Source: Sideroxydans lithotrophicus (GTDB taxonomy: Bacteria; Pseudomonadota; Gammaproteobacteria; Burkholderiales; Gallionellaceae). From it: DNA of 64,000 nt. The stretch covers positions 124,001 to 188,000 of the forward strand of contig DYJI01000004.1 of the NCBI GenBank assembly GCA_020723185.1, given 5' to 3'. How positions within the stretch are numbered: position 1 is the stretch's first letter; each line of letters opens with the position of its first letter. Shown one piece after another: positions 62,637-64,000 of the stretch. A program made the translations under genes and the position numbers. Below the pieces are notes generated by a model, which saw nothing but the letters and a program-made list of their open reading frames with translations, ran no database searches and was not told the origin of the DNA.

Positions 62637-64000
62637 TCACACCGGGACAGGGCAGGAGTCCATGAGCGCCATCAATGTCTTCGCCGTGTGGCGTCGAGAC
62701 TTGTCTTTCGCCATCATGCCATCCAGCAGCGGCTGCCACTGCCGGTATTCCGGCTGCAATCTCGGCGTTTCTGCCCGCAGGTGTTGCTGCACGATGCTCT
62801 CCAGCGTGTCGCCCGCGTACGGTTTGCATCCGGTCAGCATGTTATAGAACACCGCCCCCATACTATATATGTCGGTACGGTCGTCCTCGGCCACCCCCAG
62901 CGCCTGTTCCGGGCTCATGAAGTAAGGCGTCGCAACGATCGCGTCCAGACGCCCCTCCATTCGCGCCTCGTGCATACGCCTCGCCACGCCGAAATCACCC
63001 AGCACCGCCGAGCCGTCCTCTCGCAGCAGGATGTTCTCGGGTTTGATGTCGCGGTGGATGATGCCCCGCTCATGGACCTCGACCAGGGCTTGCACGATCT
63101 CGCGCAACACGCGCCACGCCTCCGCCCCGCCGATACTCCCCTGTTTGCCGATGCGCTGCTTGAGCGTCCCGCCCGGCAGGTACTCCATCACGATGAACAG
63201 CGCGTCGTCCGTCACCCCCTGATCGTATATCTGCAGCACATTCGGATGGCGCACCTGTTCCAGCAGACCATATTCCTCGACGAAGCGATACAGCACCTCG
63301 CTATCCTCCGAGACACTGCCGTCGGCGAACTTGAGCGCCATCTGCTTCTTGTCGCTCAACCGTTCCGCCAGGAACACGCTGGACATACCGCCTCGCCCCA
63401 CCGGCTTCAGGCAGCGATAGCCCGGCACCTTCGGGTAATCGCCAGGCTCATCGTTCACATTGCCCAACAATGCCGGATCGAACGCCCTGTACATGCCGGA
63501 GCGCCCCCCGCGATCCAGCTTCAGCGTTGCGTCCAGGTTTTCGCCCGTCTCCCCCTCGCGCACCACCACCACCTCGGCCACCTGTACCGGTTCAGCCAAC
63601 CAGTCCGCCCCCAACGTCGCCCGCCGCCGCGTCAATATCCCGGCACCGACCTCGGCCAGCGTCTGTTCACTGCAGACCACATTCCAGTCCAGCTCTTTGG
63701 ATTTCACGGACAACAGAGAGGCGATGGACACCGCATGCCCGCAAACGATGCGCTGGCCGACGGCCTGATGGCTGAATTCGGCGAAAACCAGCTCGCCGGT
63801 ATGTATGCCAACCCCGACCCCGAATCGGTCCAGCCCCTGCTCGGGGAACGATTGGCGGATCAGGAAGCGGGTCTGATACGCAATCAGCGCGACTGCCAGC
63901 GCACAACGTAATGCACGGCGGGCATGATTATCCGCACCGGCCGCATAGAAGAACGTCACCAGCATGCCGTGATTGCTGATCGATGTCAGCACACCCTGCT
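62637..64000 (-). CDS. Cyclase-like domain fused to Ser/Thr protein kinase (partial, 5' end beyond the edge)
   Basis: The frame is open to the right edge, so the N-terminus is missing; the visible part is about 454 codons. The first 130 residues resemble the second half of a class III nucleotidyl cyclase (GVGVGIHTGELVFAEF...VCGHAVSIASLL). A Hanks-type kinase follows: glycine loop GRGGMSSVFLAE, lysine in MALKFA, catalytic HRDIKPENI, GDFGVARR, and SPEQALG. Nothing long lies after the kinase. The catalytic metal-binding start of the cyclase is off the window, so cyclase activity cannot be judged; the kinase looks intact. Confidence 0.85.
   Translation of the reverse strand, partial: QGVLTSISNHGMLVTFFYAAGADNHARRALRCALAVALIAYQTRFLIRQSFPEQGLDRFGVGVGIHTGELVFAEFSHQAVGQRIVCGHAVSIASLLSVKSKELDWNVVCSEQTLAEVGAGILTRRRATLGADWLAEPVQVAEVVVVREGETGENLDATLKLDRGGRSGMYRAFDPALLGNVNDEPGDYPKVPGYRCLKPVGRGGMSSVFLAERLSDKKQMALKFADGSVSEDSEVLYRFVEEYGLLEQVRHPNVLQIYDQGVTDDALFIVMEYLPGGTLKQRIGKQGSIGGAEAWRVLREIVQALVEVHERGIIHRDIKPENILLREDGSAVLGDFGVARRMHEARMEGRLDAIVATPYFMSPEQALGVAEDDRTDIYSMGAVFYNMLTGCKPYAGDTLESIVQQHLRAETPRLQPEYRQWQPLLDGMMAKDKSRRHTAKTLMALMDSCPVPV

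Overview
The window looks like chromosomal DNA from a betaproteobacterium, most likely in or near the Nitrosomonadales (Gallionellaceae-like). This placement is inferred from gene order and protein character, not from a database search. Support comes from the unbroken rpoBC-str-S10-spc-alpha cluster, the pcnB-folK-dNK-panB-panC operon, nudJ-mnmA-purB, and purM divergent from perM-hda.

Positions 1-8568 are an accessory region. It opens with the anti-repeat end of a probable tracrRNA running leftwards out of the window, with its own promoter back to back with cas9. A compact type II-C operon follows: cas9 (1035 aa), cas1, cas2. A bidirectional terminator separates it from a CRISPR array of 28 identical 36-bp repeats and 27 spacers. 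Each repeat, read on the minus strand, ends in an extended -10 promoter element, as in Neisseria II-C systems. Directly behind the array is a mobilization module of the RSF1010/IncQ type: a MOBQ relaxase, a membrane protein nested in another frame of the relaxase gene, an oriT almost identical in layout to that of RSF1010, and an AlpA-like regulator. No integrase or replication gene is visible. The CRISPR locus therefore sits beside, and perhaps on, an integrated mobilizable element.

Positions 8569-30844 are housekeeping genes: nudJ-mnmA-purB, pantothenate synthesis (panD; panB-panC) with folK, pcnB and a nucleoside kinase, a HAD phosphatase, an outer-membrane barrel protein, hda-perM divergent from purM-purN, two tandem DUF3108 proteins, an RsmB-type methyltransferase, a ChaA-type antiporter, greB, ssb, a YajR-like transporter, and uvrA.

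Positions 30928-60838 are one nearly continuous minus-strand block of translation and transcription genes. In transcription order it runs secE, nusG, rplKAJL, rpoBC, rpsLG-fusA-tuf, the S10 operon, the spc operon, and the alpha operon ending in rplQ. Clear sigma-70 promoters with GC-rich discriminators precede rpsL, rpsJ, rplN and the tRNA-tuf unit. Upstream of secE lies tRNA-Tyr, tRNA-Gly, tRNA-Thr, a second tuf, and tRNA-Trp, the familiar tufB arrangement. The two tuf genes are effectively identical. The right edge cuts a gene encoding a cyclase-like domain fused to a Ser/Thr protein kinase.
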